From: Saccharomonospora sp. CUA-673
GTDB lineage: Bacteria; Actinomycetota; Actinomycetes; Mycobacteriales; Pseudonocardiaceae
Length of the DNA: 64,000 bases
Assembly (NCBI RefSeq): GCF_001942305.1
Contig: NZ_MKKE01000012.1
Coordinates: forward strand, 28,909 to 92,908
Direction: 5' to 3'
The first letter of the stretch is position 1; each line of letters opens with the position of its first letter. A program made the translations under genes and the position numbers. This document shows positions 46,694 through 55,941 of this stretch, piece after piece. The notes below the pieces were generated by a model. It did no database searches, was not told where the DNA came from, and worked only from the letters and a program-made list of their open reading frames with translations.

Positions 46694-47670
46694 GCGAGAA
46701 CGGCACACCGACCGGCGACCCTGCAACCGACACCGAAACCGGCGCTGCAACCGACACCGCAACCGACACCGCCCGTCCGCGCCGCCGGCCCGCGCTGTCG
46801 CCGTCGCGCGCCGGAGACTTCAAGCAGTGTCCGCTGCTCTACCGGTTCCGCTCGGTCGACCGACTCCCCGAACCGCCCACGCAGGCGCAGGTACGCGGCA
46901 CCCTCGTGCACTCGGTGCTCGAACGCCTCTTCGCCGTGCCCCGCGGCGACCGCACCCCGGAACGGGCCTCGGCCCTACTGGCGCCCACGTGGGAGGAACT
47001 GGCGGCCGACAATCCGGAGTGGACGGACCTGTTCGCCGACGGCACCGACGGCGACGGCGCCACCGACACCGCCGCCGAGCCGAACGGGTCCCCCGCCGCG
47101 GCGGCGCCCGCCGGGTGGCTCGAGGGCGCGCAGAAACTGCTCGACGCCTATTTCGACCTCGAGGATCCCAACCGCCTCGAACCGGAGGCGTGCGAGGTGC
47201 ACGTCGAGACCGAGCTGAGTTCCGGCGTCCTGCTGCGCGGTTACGTCGATCGGCTCGACGTCGCCCCGACCGGCGAGATCCGTGTCGTGGACTACAAGAC
47301 CGGGGCCGCGCCGCGCGCGATCGGCGAGGCCAAGGCGATGTTCCAGATGAAGTTCTACGCCGTGGTGCTGTGGCGCACGCGCGGTGTCGTGCCGCGCCAG
47401 CTCAAACTGATGTACCTGCGCGACGGCCAGGCCCTGGCCTACACCCCCGACGAGGCGGAACTCGCCCGCTTCGAGCGGACCCTGGAGGCCATCTGGTCGG
47501 CGATCCTCAAGGCGGGCAGGACCGGCGACTTCCGCCCCAGTCCGAGCAAGCTCTGCGACTGGTGTGCGCATCAGGCCCTGTGCCCGTCGTTCGGCGGCAC
47601 CCCGCCCGAGTACCCCGGTTGGCCCGAACCGGACCCCGGCGAGGAGTCCGCCCTCGACCGAGCCGACTGA
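46690..47670 (+). CDS. RecB/Cas4-like PD-(D/E)XK nuclease with Fe-S cysteines
   Basis: A 326-residue nuclease. Motifs in order: a first cysteine in DFKQCPLLYRF, GTLVHSVLE (His), GYVDRLDV (Asp), VVDYKTG (Asp-Lys catalytic), Gln-rich QMKFYAVVLW, then three cysteines in LCDWCAHQALCPSF. Four cysteines in this layout bind a 4Fe-4S cluster in AddB and Cas4. No cas genes or repeats are nearby, so a stand-alone DNA end-processing role is more likely than CRISPR adaptation. A Thr/Asp-rich insert occurs at about 118-138. Confidence 0.87.
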   Translation: MSENGTPTGDPATDTETGAATDTATDTARPRRRPALSPSRAGDFKQCPLLYRFRSVDRLPEPPTQAQVRGTLVHSVLERLFAVPRGDRTPERASALLAPTWEELAADNPEWTDLFADGTDGDGATDTAAEPNGSPAAAAPAGWLEGAQKLLDAYFDLEDPNRLEPEACEVHVETELSSGVLLRGYVDRLDVAPTGEIRVVDYKTGAAPRAIGEAKAMFQMKFYAVVLWRTRGVVPRQLKLMYLRDGQALAYTPDEAELARFERTLEAIWSAILKAGRTGDFRPSPSKLCDWCAHQALCPSFGGTPPEYPGWPEPDPGEESALDRAD

Positions 47671-47710
47671 CACCGACTCGAGCCGGTCCGCATCAGCGAA
47701 GGAGCTGCGT

Positions 47711-48529
47711 ATGGCACAGACCCACCCGACGACCGACTCGGCCGAGGCGTTCTACGTCGCCCGCGGCGGCGGTGTGTTCACCCCGACCGCGCACACGACG
47801 GGTCCGTGGTCACCGGACGCGCAGCACTTCGGCCCGCCGTCGGCGCTGTTGGTGCGTGGTCTGGAGCAGATCGCGGCCGAACGGCCGATGCAGCTGGCGC
47901 GCGTCACCGTCGAGATCCACGGGCCGGCGCCGTTGACCGACCTCACGCTCACCTCCGAACTCGTCCGGCCCGGCCGGTCGGTCGAGCTGCTCACCGCGCG
48001 CCTCGTCTCGACGACCGGGGGCGCGGTGGTCGCCTCCGCCTCGGCCTGGCGCATCGCGACGTCCGACAGCGCACGGGTCCGCACCGGCGAGGCCGCGCCG
48101 CTCACCGCCCCCGAGGACTGCCCGCCGGTCGAGTGGCCCGAGGACTGGCACGGCGGCGAGACCGGCTACCTGGCCGCGATGGAATGGCGCCGGGTCGACG
48201 GTGCGGTGCAGGAACCGGGGCCGGCGACCGTGTGGGCCCGGCAACGGGTCGCGCTCGTGGCCGGGGAGGAGCCGACGCCGATGCAGCGGCTGCTCGCGGT
48301 CGCCGACTCGGGCAACGGTGCATCCAACGAGCTGGACATGCGCCGGTGGTGGTTCATCAACTCCGAGCTGACGGTCCACGCGCACCGGCAGCCCGAGGGC
48401 GAGTGGATCGGGCTGGACGCCCACACGGTGCTCGGCCCGCACGGCGTCGGCACGGCCCGCAGCACGCTGCACGACGTCGGCGGCCAGGTGGGCGGCGGCG
48501 CGCAGGCCCTGTTGGTCCGGCACCGCTGA
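47711..48529 (+). CDS. Thioesterase-family (double hot-dog) protein
   Basis: A 272-residue acyl-CoA thioesterase-like protein built of two hot-dog folds. The N-terminal repeat contains WSPDAQHFGPPSALLVRGLEQ and the C-terminal repeat WWFINSELTVHAHRQPEGEWIGLDAHT. Expected catalytic Asp/Thr/Gln positions of TesB are only partly recognisable, so activity is inferred. ATG 47711 has AAGGAG 6 nt upstream. It stands 40 bp after the nuclease gene, with no functional link evident. Confidence 0.8.
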   Translation: MAQTHPTTDSAEAFYVARGGGVFTPTAHTTGPWSPDAQHFGPPSALLVRGLEQIAAERPMQLARVTVEIHGPAPLTDLTLTSELVRPGRSVELLTARLVSTTGGAVVASASAWRIATSDSARVRTGEAAPLTAPEDCPPVEWPEDWHGGETGYLAAMEWRRVDGAVQEPGPATVWARQRVALVAGEEPTPMQRLLAVADSGNGASNELDMRRWWFINSELTVHAHRQPEGEWIGLDAHTVLGPHGVGTARSTLHDVGGQVGGGAQALLVRHR

Positions 48530-48654
48530 CCGGCCGTCGATCCGCGCGCACCCGACCGCACCGCGACCGGCGCGCCGAGCCGGCCGAACATCACCACGGA
48601 ACCGGGCCGATCGACTAACCTGCTGCCAGCAATCGAGACCAGGAGCGGCGCACA

Positions 48655-49584
48655 GTGCAGATCACCTCGGTGGTCAACCAGAAAGGCGGGGTCGGCAAGA
48701 CCGCGCTCAGTGTCGGCGCCGCCGCCGCGCTCGCGGAGCGGGGCCGGAGAGTTCTGCTCATCGACCTCGACCCGCAGGGTCATGCGACGACGGAGATGCT
48801 GGGCCTGCCCGAGACCCCGGCCGACCAGCCCAGCCTGGCCAAGGCGCTCACCAAGACGTGGCGCGGTCAGGTCGAGGAGCTGGTCGTGCCCCACCCGCGC
48901 AGCAACGTGGGCACCGGCGGCGCGTTCGACGTCATCCCCACGTCGCCGGGCATGTTCGACCTGATCCGCAGGCTCGACCAGTTCCGCGTCCCCGGATGGC
49001 AGCTGGCGCGCGTCATCCAGTTCGCGAACTACGACCACGTGATCATCGACTGTCCGCCCGCGCTGGACGTGTTGACCAACAACGCGCTCGTCGCGACGAG
49101 CGGCGTGCTCGTGCCGGTGCAACCGGATCGCACGAGTATCCGCGCGTTGCGGTTGATGAAGGAGCAGATCACGCACCTGGAGGCGATGGTCGAACGCCCG
49201 CCCATCGCCTACTACGGATTGGTTCCCGGGCTGTATCGCCGGCCGATTTCCGGCTATGCCGTGACCGCGCTGCGCGAACTGGAGCAGTTCGGCATCCCGG
49301 TGCTGCCGCACGTGCCGTTGGGCGTGGTGATGAACGAGGCGGCCGCGCGGGGCATGCCGGTGACGACGTTCGCGCCGGAGACGACGCACTCCGCCGCGTT
49401 CCGCGAGATCGCCCGCGCGCTCGACGAGTCGCCGGGTGCGGCACCGGCGGTACCGCAGGCACCCGAGCAGGACTTCGACTTCGGCGACTTCATCACCGAC
49501 GTCGCACAGACCCGCAACACCAACGACAACGGCGCGCGCAAGAAGCTCTACGACCTACTGCCGAAGCGCGCCAAGGAACAGTAG
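48655..49584 (+). CDS. ParA/MinD-like ATPase (orphan)
   Basis: A 309-residue deviant-Walker ATPase: Walker A' QKGGVGKTALS, switch II DLDPQGHATTEM, and VIIDCPPALDVLTNNALV. No parB gene or parS-like site is adjacent, so this is an orphan ParA of the kind that positions cargo on nucleoid or membrane. The C-terminal tail (VPQAPEQDFDFGDFITDV...) has no ATPase role and may bind partners. GTG 48655 has AGGAG upstream. Confidence 0.88.
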   Translation: MQITSVVNQKGGVGKTALSVGAAAALAERGRRVLLIDLDPQGHATTEMLGLPETPADQPSLAKALTKTWRGQVEELVVPHPRSNVGTGGAFDVIPTSPGMFDLIRRLDQFRVPGWQLARVIQFANYDHVIIDCPPALDVLTNNALVATSGVLVPVQPDRTSIRALRLMKEQITHLEAMVERPPIAYYGLVPGLYRRPISGYAVTALRELEQFGIPVLPHVPLGVVMNEAAARGMPVTTFAPETTHSAAFREIARALDESPGAAPAVPQAPEQDFDFGDFITDVAQTRNTNDNGARKKLYDLLPKRAKEQ

Positions 49585-49608
49585 GCAGGCGCACGCGCCG
49601 ACCGACAG

Positions 49609-49645
49609 CCGAGCGCGCCCGACACGAAGTCGGGCGGGCGCTCGG
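49609..49645. terminator. GC-rich hairpin between parA-like gene and hisG
   Basis: CCGAGCGC-GCCCGAC pairs with GTCGGGC-GGGCGCTCGG around ACGAA, with a two-base bulge. It lies in the 79-bp gap between convergent genes and is followed on the plus strand by TGTTCGGGTGTTCGGG. Confidence 0.65.
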
Positions 49646-49663
49646 GTGTTCGGGTGTTCGGGG

Positions 49664-50509
49664 TCAGAGTCGGCAGGAACGGATGTCGGAGGCCAGGATG
49701 GCCTTCGCGCCCGCCGCGGCGAGCTCGTCCATGACGGCGTTGACCCGCTTGCGCGAGACCATCGCCCGCACCGCGACCCAGTCCGGGTCGGCCAGCGGCG
49801 CCACGGTCGGCGACTCCAGGCCCGGCGTGATCGCCATGGCCTGTTCGAGCAGCTCCCGCGGGCAGTCGTAGTCGAGCATCATGTAGTGCTGGGCGAACAC
49901 GACGCCCTGCAACCGGGCGGTCAGCTGCTCGACGGCCGCCGTGCCGCCGTTGCCGGCGCCGCTCACGAGCACGGCCTCGGACACGCAGATCGGGTCGCCG
50001 AACGCGACCAGCTCGTGCTGGCGCAGGGTGCGCCCCGAACCGACGACGTCCGCGATCGCCTCGGCCACGCCGAGCTGCACCGAGATCTCCACCGCGCCGT
50101 CGAGCCGGATGACCTCCGCCTCGACGCCCTGCCGGGCCAGGTCGTCGCGCACGAGTCGGGGGTAGGACGTGGCGAGCCGCTTGCCCTGCAGATCGGCCAC
50201 GGTCCACTCGCGGTCGGCCGGTCCGGCATAGCGGAACGTCGAACCGCCGAAGCCGAGCGCGAGCTTCTCCTTCACCGGGGCACCGGAGTCCAGGGCCAGG
50301 TCACGGCCCGTGATGCCCAGATCCAGCTCGCCCGAGCCGACGTAGATCGGGATGTCCTTCGGGCGCAGGAAGAAGAACTCGATGTCGTTGACCGGGTCGA
50401 GCACGGTGAGGTCGCGCTGCTCATGTCGCATGCGGTAGCCCGCCTCGCCGAGCATCTCCGACGCGGGTCCGGCCAGCGCACCCTTGTTCGGTACCGCGAC
50501 ACGCAGCAT
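49664..50509 (-). CDS. hisG: ATP phosphoribosyltransferase HisG
   Basis: First enzyme of histidine synthesis, joining ATP and PRPP. It is the 281-residue long form with a C-terminal regulatory domain (about 205-281), which allows histidine feedback without HisZ. Motifs: [31 protein letters not shown], and the PRPP loop [15 protein letters not shown] 50509 ([10 protein letters not shown]) is the family start; the frame to 50653 is an overrun. hisE lies 17 bp upstream. Confidence 0.95.
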   Translation of the reverse strand: MLRVAVPNKGALAGPASEMLGEAGYRMRHEQRDLTVLDPVNDIEFFFLRPKDIPIYVGSGELDLGITGRDLALDSGAPVKEKLALGFGGSTFRYAGPADREWTVADLQGKRLATSYPRLVRDDLARQGVEAEVIRLDGAVEISVQLGVAEAIADVVGSGRTLRQHELVAFGDPICVSEAVLVSGAGNGGTAAVEQLTARLQGVVFAQHYMMLDYDCPRELLEQAMAITPGLESPTVAPLADPDWVAVRAMVSRKRVNAVMDELAAAGAKAILASDIRSCRL

Positions 50510-50526
50510 CTGACGTCCTCTCTCGC

Positions 50527-50790
50527 TCACAGGTATCGGTAGACGTCGTCGGTCGAGACGCCCCGGCCGATCATCAGCACCTGAACCCGGTAGAGCAGCT
50601 GGGAGATCTCCTCGGCCAGCCGTTCGTCGGATTCGTGCTCGGCGGCGATCCACACCTCGCCCGCCTCTTCCAGCACCTTCTTGCCCTGGGCATGCACCCC
50701 GGCGTCCAACGCGGCAACGGTGCCCGACTCGGCGGGACGCGTGCGGGCACGTTCGGTCAGCTCGGCGTACAGCTCGTCGAAGGTCTTCAC
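50527..50790 (-). CDS. hisE: Phosphoribosyl-ATP pyrophosphatase HisE
   Basis: An 87-residue all-helical MazG-like enzyme for the second step of histidine synthesis. Metal-binding Glu residues are in [18 protein letters not shown] and [18 protein letters not shown]. Starts at GTG 50790. Transcribed just ahead of hisG, the usual actinobacterial hisE-hisG pair. Confidence 0.95.
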   Translation of the reverse strand: MKTFDELYAELTERARTRPAESGTVAALDAGVHAQGKKVLEEAGEVWIAAEHESDERLAEEISQLLYRVQVLMIGRGVSTDDVYRYL

Positions 50791-50871
50791 GCGGAGAATC
50801 CTGTCATCCGCGTGTCCTCCCCCGACGGGCGACCCGAGGCGGTGATGTTGCAGGTCACCGCAGCGCGGGCC

Positions 50872-51567
50872 TCACCGGGTCCGGTGGATGCGGGCGAACT
50901 CGGCGGCGTCGACGCCCACGAGCGACGAGCGGAACGTGCGCCGAGTGCCCGGTTCGACCGGAACGTCCGCCTCGACGACGACCACGGTGCAGCCGGCCCC
51001 CTCCGCCGAGGCGGTGCCGACCGGGGAATCCTCGACGGCCACGCAGTCGCCGGCGGCGAGGCCGAGCAGTCGTGCCGCCCGCAGGTACGGCTCGGGGTCG
51101 GGCTTGTTGCGGCCGTCCACCTCGTCGCCGCACACGGTGACGGCGAAGAACTCGCGGCCGATCGTGTTCAGCGCCAGTTCCGTGAGGCCACGCTCGGTCG
51201 AGGTGACCAACGCGCAGGGCACCCCCGCGGCGCGCAGCGATTCGAGGGCCTCGCGCGCGCCGGGGCGCCAGGGCAGCGCGTCGGAGAACAACTCGGCCGT
51301 CCGGCCGCGCATCCACGCGGCGATCTCGTCGGCCGCACCGTCGGTGACCTGCCGGCCCGCGATCTCGAGCAGCCGCCGCGAGGTCGTCGGCAGGTTCGAC
51401 CCGACCAGGGAGATCCGCTGCTCGGCCGACAGTTCCCCACCGAGGCGCTGGGTGGCCTCGGCCAGGACGATGTCCCACAACTTCTCGGAATCCACCAGGG
51501 TGCCGTCCATGTCCCACAACACCGCGGCTGGGCCGCCTCCACCGGGCACGGAGGACGGTTCGGTCAC
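50872..51567 (-). CDS. HAD-superfamily hydrolase (beta-phosphoglucomutase-like)
   Basis: A 231-residue subfamily IA phosphatase. Motif I is LWDMDGTLVDSE (nucleophile Asp), motif II VTSTERG, the Lys of motif III is in GRNKPDPEPYL, and motif IV is AVEDSPVGTASA. The cap domain covers about 30-95. The ribosome site decides the start: AAGGAG lies 6 nt before GTG 51567 and overlaps ATG 51573, so GTG is preferred. The substrate is not predictable. It is divergent from the PAC2 gene, as in M. tuberculosis synteny. Confidence 0.86.
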   Translation of the reverse strand: MTEPSSVPGGGGPAAVLWDMDGTLVDSEKLWDIVLAEATQRLGGELSAEQRISLVGSNLPTTSRRLLEIAGRQVTDGAADEIAAWMRGRTAELFSDALPWRPGAREALESLRAAGVPCALVTSTERGLTELALNTIGREFFAVTVCGDEVDGRNKPDPEPYLRAARLLGLAAGDCVAVEDSPVGTASAEGAGCTVVVVEADVPVEPGTRRTFRSSLVGVDAAEFARIHRTR

Positions 51568-51648
51568 GGGCATCTCCTTCTGCGGTTCCACTCCTCGGGC
51601 ACGCTCGCGCTCCAGCCTACGGCCAGCAGGCCACCGTGCGTCGAGACG

Positions 51649-51654
51649 TAGGCT
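51649..51654 (+). promoter_or_regulatory. Predicted leaderless -10 box of the PAC2 gene (TAGGCT)
   Basis: TAGGCT, 6 nt (GGGCGG), then GTG 51661. The same hexamer precedes the MoxR-like gene at 59324-59329. Confidence 0.55.
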
Positions 51655-51660
51655 GGGCGG

Positions 51661-52551
51661 GTGAGCACGCCCTTCAACGACCTGACCGGCCGGGACGACG
51701 GCCCGCAGCGGCCCGGCCCCGTCATGATTGTGGCCTTCGAAGGCTGGAACGACGCAGGCGACGCGGCCAGCTCGGCCCTCGAGCACCTGCAGCTCAACTG
51801 GGACGCGACGCCGTTGGCCGATCTCGAGCCGGACGACTATTACGACTTCCAGGTGAGCAGGCCCACAGTGCGCATGGTCGACGGGGTGACCCGCCGCGTG
51901 GACTGGCCGACCACGCGTCTGTCGGTGTGCCGGCCGGCCGCGGCGGACCGCGACATCGTGCTCGTCCAGGGTCCGGAGCCGAACATGCGCTGGCGACAGT
52001 TCTGCTCGGAGCTGCTCGAGCACGTCGAACAGCTGGGCATCGAGACGGTCGTGACGCTCGGGGCACTGCTCGGTGACACCGCGCACACCCGCCCGGTCCC
52101 GGTGACCGGCACGGCCTACGACTCGGAGGCCGCGAAGCGGTTCGGGCTCGAACGCGAGCGCTACCAGGGTCCGACGGGGATCGTCGGGGTGTTCCAGGAC
52201 ATGTGCGTCAAGGAGGGCGTACCCGCGGTGTCGGTGTGGGCGGTCGTGCCGCACTACGTGTCGCAGCCGCCGTCGCCGAAGGCCACGATCGCGCTGCTCA
52301 ACAAGCTCGAGGACGTGCTCGACATCGGCATTCCGCTGGGGGCGCTGCCTGAGCAGGCCGAGGAGTGGCAGAAGACCGTCAGCGAGATGGCCGACGAGGA
52401 CGAGGACATCGCCGACTACGTCCGCTCGCTCGAGGAACGCGGTGACGCGGAGATCAACCTCGACGAGGCCAGCGGTGAGAAGATCGCCGAGGAGTTCGAG
52501 CGCTACCTGCGGCGGCGCAGGCCGGACGGGCCCGGCTCACCGGGCCGGTGA
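51661..52551 (+). CDS. PAC2-family protein
   Basis: A 296-residue member of the PAC2 superfamily, named for eukaryotic proteasome assembly chaperone 2. Conserved: VMIVAFEGWNDAGDAASSALEHL, LVQGPEPNMRWRQFC and VVTLGALLGDTAHTRPVPVTG. The C-terminal third is acidic and helical (EMADEDEDIADYVRSLEER). It lies about 10 kb from ARC in a proteasome-bearing actinobacterium, but a chaperone role in bacteria is not established. The MFS gene starts inside its stop codon region. Confidence 0.88.
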   Translation: MSTPFNDLTGRDDGPQRPGPVMIVAFEGWNDAGDAASSALEHLQLNWDATPLADLEPDDYYDFQVSRPTVRMVDGVTRRVDWPTTRLSVCRPAAADRDIVLVQGPEPNMRWRQFCSELLEHVEQLGIETVVTLGALLGDTAHTRPVPVTGTAYDSEAAKRFGLERERYQGPTGIVGVFQDMCVKEGVPAVSVWAVVPHYVSQPPSPKATIALLNKLEDVLDIGIPLGALPEQAEEWQKTVSEMADEDEDIADYVRSLEERGDAEINLDEASGEKIAEEFERYLRRRRPDGPGSPGR

Positions 52552-53729
52552 GCACCGATCGGCCGGGTCGGACCGGTCGCCCGGCGCGTGCCGGGCTGTA
52601 CCTGGGGGCGCTGCTCGGTCCGTTCGGCGGCGGGGTCGTGGCCGCGATCCTGCCGGAGATCGGCGAGAGCTTCGACGTCCCGGCCGCCACGGCCGCCTCG
52701 TCGCTGACGGCCTATCTGCTGCCGTTCGCGGCGTTGATGCTCGTGTCGGGCACGCTCGGCGAACGTTGGGGCCCGGCCCGGACGATCCGGCTCGCCTACA
52801 TCGGCTACGCGCTGGTGACGATCGTCGCGGTCGTCGCGCCGTGGTTCTGGCTGTTCCAGGTGAGCCGCGGCCTGCAGGGCTGCGCCAACGCCTTCACCAC
52901 TCCCCTGCTCATGGCGCGCCTGGCGGGCATGACCGCGCCGGACCGGCTGGGCCGCGCGCTCGGCATGTTCGCCGCGATGCAGGCCGTCGGGCAGACCTCC
53001 GCCCCGCTGGTGGGCGGGCTCGCCGCGGAGGCGTCGTGGCGCTGGGCGTTCGTCGGGATCGCCGTCGTCGGCGCCGCGCTCGCCGTGTGGCCCCTGCCCC
53101 CGGACGAACGGACCGCGGACTCCGCGTCCGCCCGGCGACCGGCCGATGGGCTGCTGTACCAGCTGCGGGAACCGTTGCGCCGCGACGTGCTGCTGCCCGG
53201 TCTCGCCGCGTTGGTCGGCTGGGCGTGCCTGGCGGGCTTGGCGTTCCTCGTCGCGTTCCGGTTCGAGGACGCCTTCGGCCTGGGTTCCGGGGCGCGCGGG
53301 CTGGTGCTGACCGGTTTCGGCGTGGCCGGTTTCGTCTGCGCGCGGGCGGTGGGTGCGGCGGCCGACCGGTTCGGCGGACGGGCCACCGCCGTCGTGGGGC
53401 TGCTCGCGGGCGCGGGGCTGCTCGTGGTCATCGGCGCCACGACGACGCTGCCGGTGGCGGTGGCCGCATGGGCGGCGGCCGGCGTCTGCGGTCAGCTCGT
53501 GCTCGTCGCCGTGAACACGACCGTGCTGGCCGACAGCAGCCCCGGGCGGGGCGGCGCGATCTCGGTGGTGCAGTCCATGCGGTTCCTCGGCATGGCCGCG
53601 GCGCCGGCCGTGTTCACCGCGCCGTACCACGCCGACGCACTGCTCGGCTTCGCCCTGCCCGCGGCGGCCCTCGTCGCCGCCGCTCCCCTGGCCGCCACCA
53701 CGCTGAGTCGCGGCCGCTCGCGCGATTAG
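52548..53729 (+). CDS. MFS transporter
   Basis: A 393-residue, 12-helix major facilitator protein of the drug-efflux type. The helix 2-3 loop motif A is recognisable (GTLGERWGPARTI), and the second half repeats it (GAAADRFGGRATAV). GTG 52548 overlaps the PAC2 stop (GTGA), so the two are translationally coupled. The substrate is unknown. Confidence 0.85.
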   Translation: MSTDRPGRTGRPARAGLYLGALLGPFGGGVVAAILPEIGESFDVPAATAASSLTAYLLPFAALMLVSGTLGERWGPARTIRLAYIGYALVTIVAVVAPWFWLFQVSRGLQGCANAFTTPLLMARLAGMTAPDRLGRALGMFAAMQAVGQTSAPLVGGLAAEASWRWAFVGIAVVGAALAVWPLPPDERTADSASARRPADGLLYQLREPLRRDVLLPGLAALVGWACLAGLAFLVAFRFEDAFGLGSGARGLVLTGFGVAGFVCARAVGAAADRFGGRATAVVGLLAGAGLLVVIGATTTLPVAVAAWAAAGVCGQLVLVAVNTTVLADSSPGRGGAISVVQSMRFLGMAAAPAVFTAPYHADALLGFALPAAALVAAAPLAATTLSRGRSRD

Positions 53730-53739
53730 CCGTGGGCGC

Positions 53740-54602
53740 TCACGTGTCCGGGCCGAGGATCTTGCGGAACGGCACCGGACCGCGGGGGCGCTTGCGCCAC
53801 TCGCGCGGATAGCCGAGCGAGACCTCCTCGAAGCGGACCCCGTCGTAGTAGGTGGTGCGCGGGATGTGCAGATGCCCGTACACCGCGATCCGCGCCCGGT
53901 AGCGCACGTGCCAGTCCTCGGTCTCGGTCGTGCCGCACACATCGCGAACTCGGGGTAATACAGCGGCGCGGTCGGATGCCGGTGCAGCGGCCAGTGCGAC
54001 AGCAGCACGGTCTCGTGGTCGTCCGGGATCTCCGCGAGTCGCTTCTCGCTGATGCGCAGCCGGTCGGCGCACCAGGCGGCGCGGCCCGGATAGGGCTCGT
54101 GGCCCAGCAGGTACTCGTCGGTGCACACCACGCCCGCCTCCCTGGCCTGGCGCAACGCCTCCGCGAGCGGAACCCCGGTCGCCGCGCGGGTGCGCCAGCT
54201 GTAGTCGTAGAGCACGAACAGCGGTGCGATCGTCAACGGTCGGTCGGCATGCGGCCACACGGGGAACTCGTCCTCCGGGGTGAGCACGCCCACGTCGCGG
54301 CAGCGGCGGACGAACTCGTCGTACCGGGCGGCACCGGAGTAGTCGTCCGGGTCCTTCGCCGTGGTCCACAGCTCGTGGTTGCCGGGCACCCACACGACAC
54401 GGGCGAACCGTTCGCGCAGCCGCGCGAGCGTGTCGACGACCGAGCCCATGCGTTCGCCCACGTCGCCGGCCACCAGCAGCCAGTCGTCCGGGGTGTCCGC
54501 CCGGATGACGTCGACGTGCGACTCGTTGCCCGTGTGAGTCACGTGCAGGTCGCTCGTGGCGTACAGGCTCGGCGCGGCGGCAGATGTCGGCACAGAACCC
54601 AC
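53740..54602 (-). CDS. Metallophosphoesterase (frame broken once)
   Basis: Calcineurin-like phosphoesterase with all dinuclear-metal motifs: SDLHV, GDVGE, GNHE, LSHWPLH and YGHLH. After YYPEFAM the frame is lost at about 53937; one added G turns GATGTGTGC into GATGTGGTGC, giving FAMWCGTTETEDW and a protein of about 288 residues ending RKILGPDT. The start is GTG 54602 or GTG 54593. The stop is 10 bp from the convergent MFS stop. The substrate is unknown. Confidence 0.82.
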
Positions 54603-54622
54603 CGTATCGCCCGAACGTGTGT

Positions 54623-55861
54623 TCAGAGGTCGATTCCGAGCAGTGCGTCGACCGCCGCGGCCACCTGCGCCGGCGCGCCGGTGTCGGCACCGTCGCCGCG
54701 CAGCGTCTCCTCGACCCACGCGTCGATCGCGGCCAGCGCCTTCGGGGTGTCGAGATCGTCGGCGAGGTGCTCGCGGAGCCGGGCCACGACGTCGTCGGCG
54801 GCCGGGCCGGACGGGCGGCGCACGGCGTCGCGCCAACGGTCCAGGCGCGCCTGCGCGGTCTCGAGGACCTCGTCGGTCCACGACCGGTCCTGCCGGTAGT
54901 GGCCGGCGAACAGGCCGAGCCGGATCGCGGCCGGGTCGACGCCCGCGGCCCGCAGCCGCGAGACGAACACCAGGTTGCCCTTCGACTTGGACATCTTCGC
55001 GCCGTCGAGACCGATCATCCCGGCGTGCGCGTAGTGCCGCGCGAACGGGTGTTGGCCGGCGAGGGCCTCGGCATGCGCGGCGCTGTACTCGTGGTGCGGG
55101 AAGGCCAGGTCGGACCCGCCGCCCTGGACGTCGAAGCCCACGCCGAGGCGGTCGAGCGCGATGACGCTGCACTCGATGTGCCAGCCGGGGCGGCCGGTGC
55201 CGAGCTCGGACTCCCACGACGGTTCGCCGGGCCGTTCGGCGCGCCACAGCAGCGCGTCGAGCGGGTCCCGCTTGCCGGGGCGGTCCGGGTCGCCGCCGCG
55301 TTCGGCGAAGAAGCGGTTCATCTGCTCGGCGTCGTAGCGCGACTCGTAGCCGAACCGGCCGGTGTACGAGCGGTCGAAGTAGATGTCCGGGTACTCGGGG
55401 TCGTCGACGCGGTAGGCGGCGCCGTCGGCCAGAAGCTTGCCGATGACCTCGATGATCCGCGGGATGCTCTCGACGGCGCCGATGAAGTCGCGCGGCGGCA
55501 CGACCCGCAGCGCCTCCATGTCCTCGCGGAACAGGGCGGTCTCGCGCATGCCCAGCACGACCCAGTCGTCCTGATCGCGTTCGGCGCGTTCGAGCAGCGG
55601 ATCGTCGATGTCGGTGACGTTCTGCACGTAGTGCACCTCGTGCCCGGCGTCAAGCCACAGGCGGTGCACGAGGTCGAACGCGAGGTACGTCGCGGCGTGC
55701 CCGAGGTGGGTCGCGTCGTACGGGGTGATGCCGCACACGTACATGCGGGCCACCCGCCCGGGCGATGTCGGGCGGATCTCACCGGATGCCGTGTCGTACA
55801 GCCTCAGCGGGCGGGACTCTCCTGGGATCCGGGGCACGGCGACCGATGACCAAGTCTGCAT
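54623..55861 (-). CDS. mshC: Mycothiol ligase MshC (cysteine:GlcN-Ins ligase)
   Basis: A 412-residue ATP-dependent ligase that adds cysteine to glucosaminyl-inositol in mycothiol synthesis. It is derived from cysteinyl-tRNA synthetase: Zn-binding Cys in [16 protein letters not shown] (with the HIGH-like THLGHA), [22 protein letters not shown], and KMSKSKG. The tRNA-binding C-terminal domain of CysS is absent, and the length is typical of MshC. Its presence indicates a mycothiol-making actinobacterium. Confidence 0.95.
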   Translation of the reverse strand: MQTWSSVAVPRIPGESRPLRLYDTASGEIRPTSPGRVARMYVCGITPYDATHLGHAATYLAFDLVHRLWLDAGHEVHYVQNVTDIDDPLLERAERDQDDWVVLGMRETALFREDMEALRVVPPRDFIGAVESIPRIIEVIGKLLADGAAYRVDDPEYPDIYFDRSYTGRFGYESRYDAEQMNRFFAERGGDPDRPGKRDPLDALLWRAERPGEPSWESELGTGRPGWHIECSVIALDRLGVGFDVQGGGSDLAFPHHEYSAAHAEALAGQHPFARHYAHAGMIGLDGAKMSKSKGNLVFVSRLRAAGVDPAAIRLGLFAGHYRQDRSWTDEVLETAQARLDRWRDAVRRPSGPAADDVVARLREHLADDLDTPKALAAIDAWVEETLRGDGADTGAPAQVAAAVDALLGIDL

Positions 55862-55941
55862 GCCTCAACCCTAAGCACCCGTGCCCGTTTCGGTCCCGTC
55901 CGGTGGGAACGACGCACACCACATCCGCACGCGCCGCCGGG

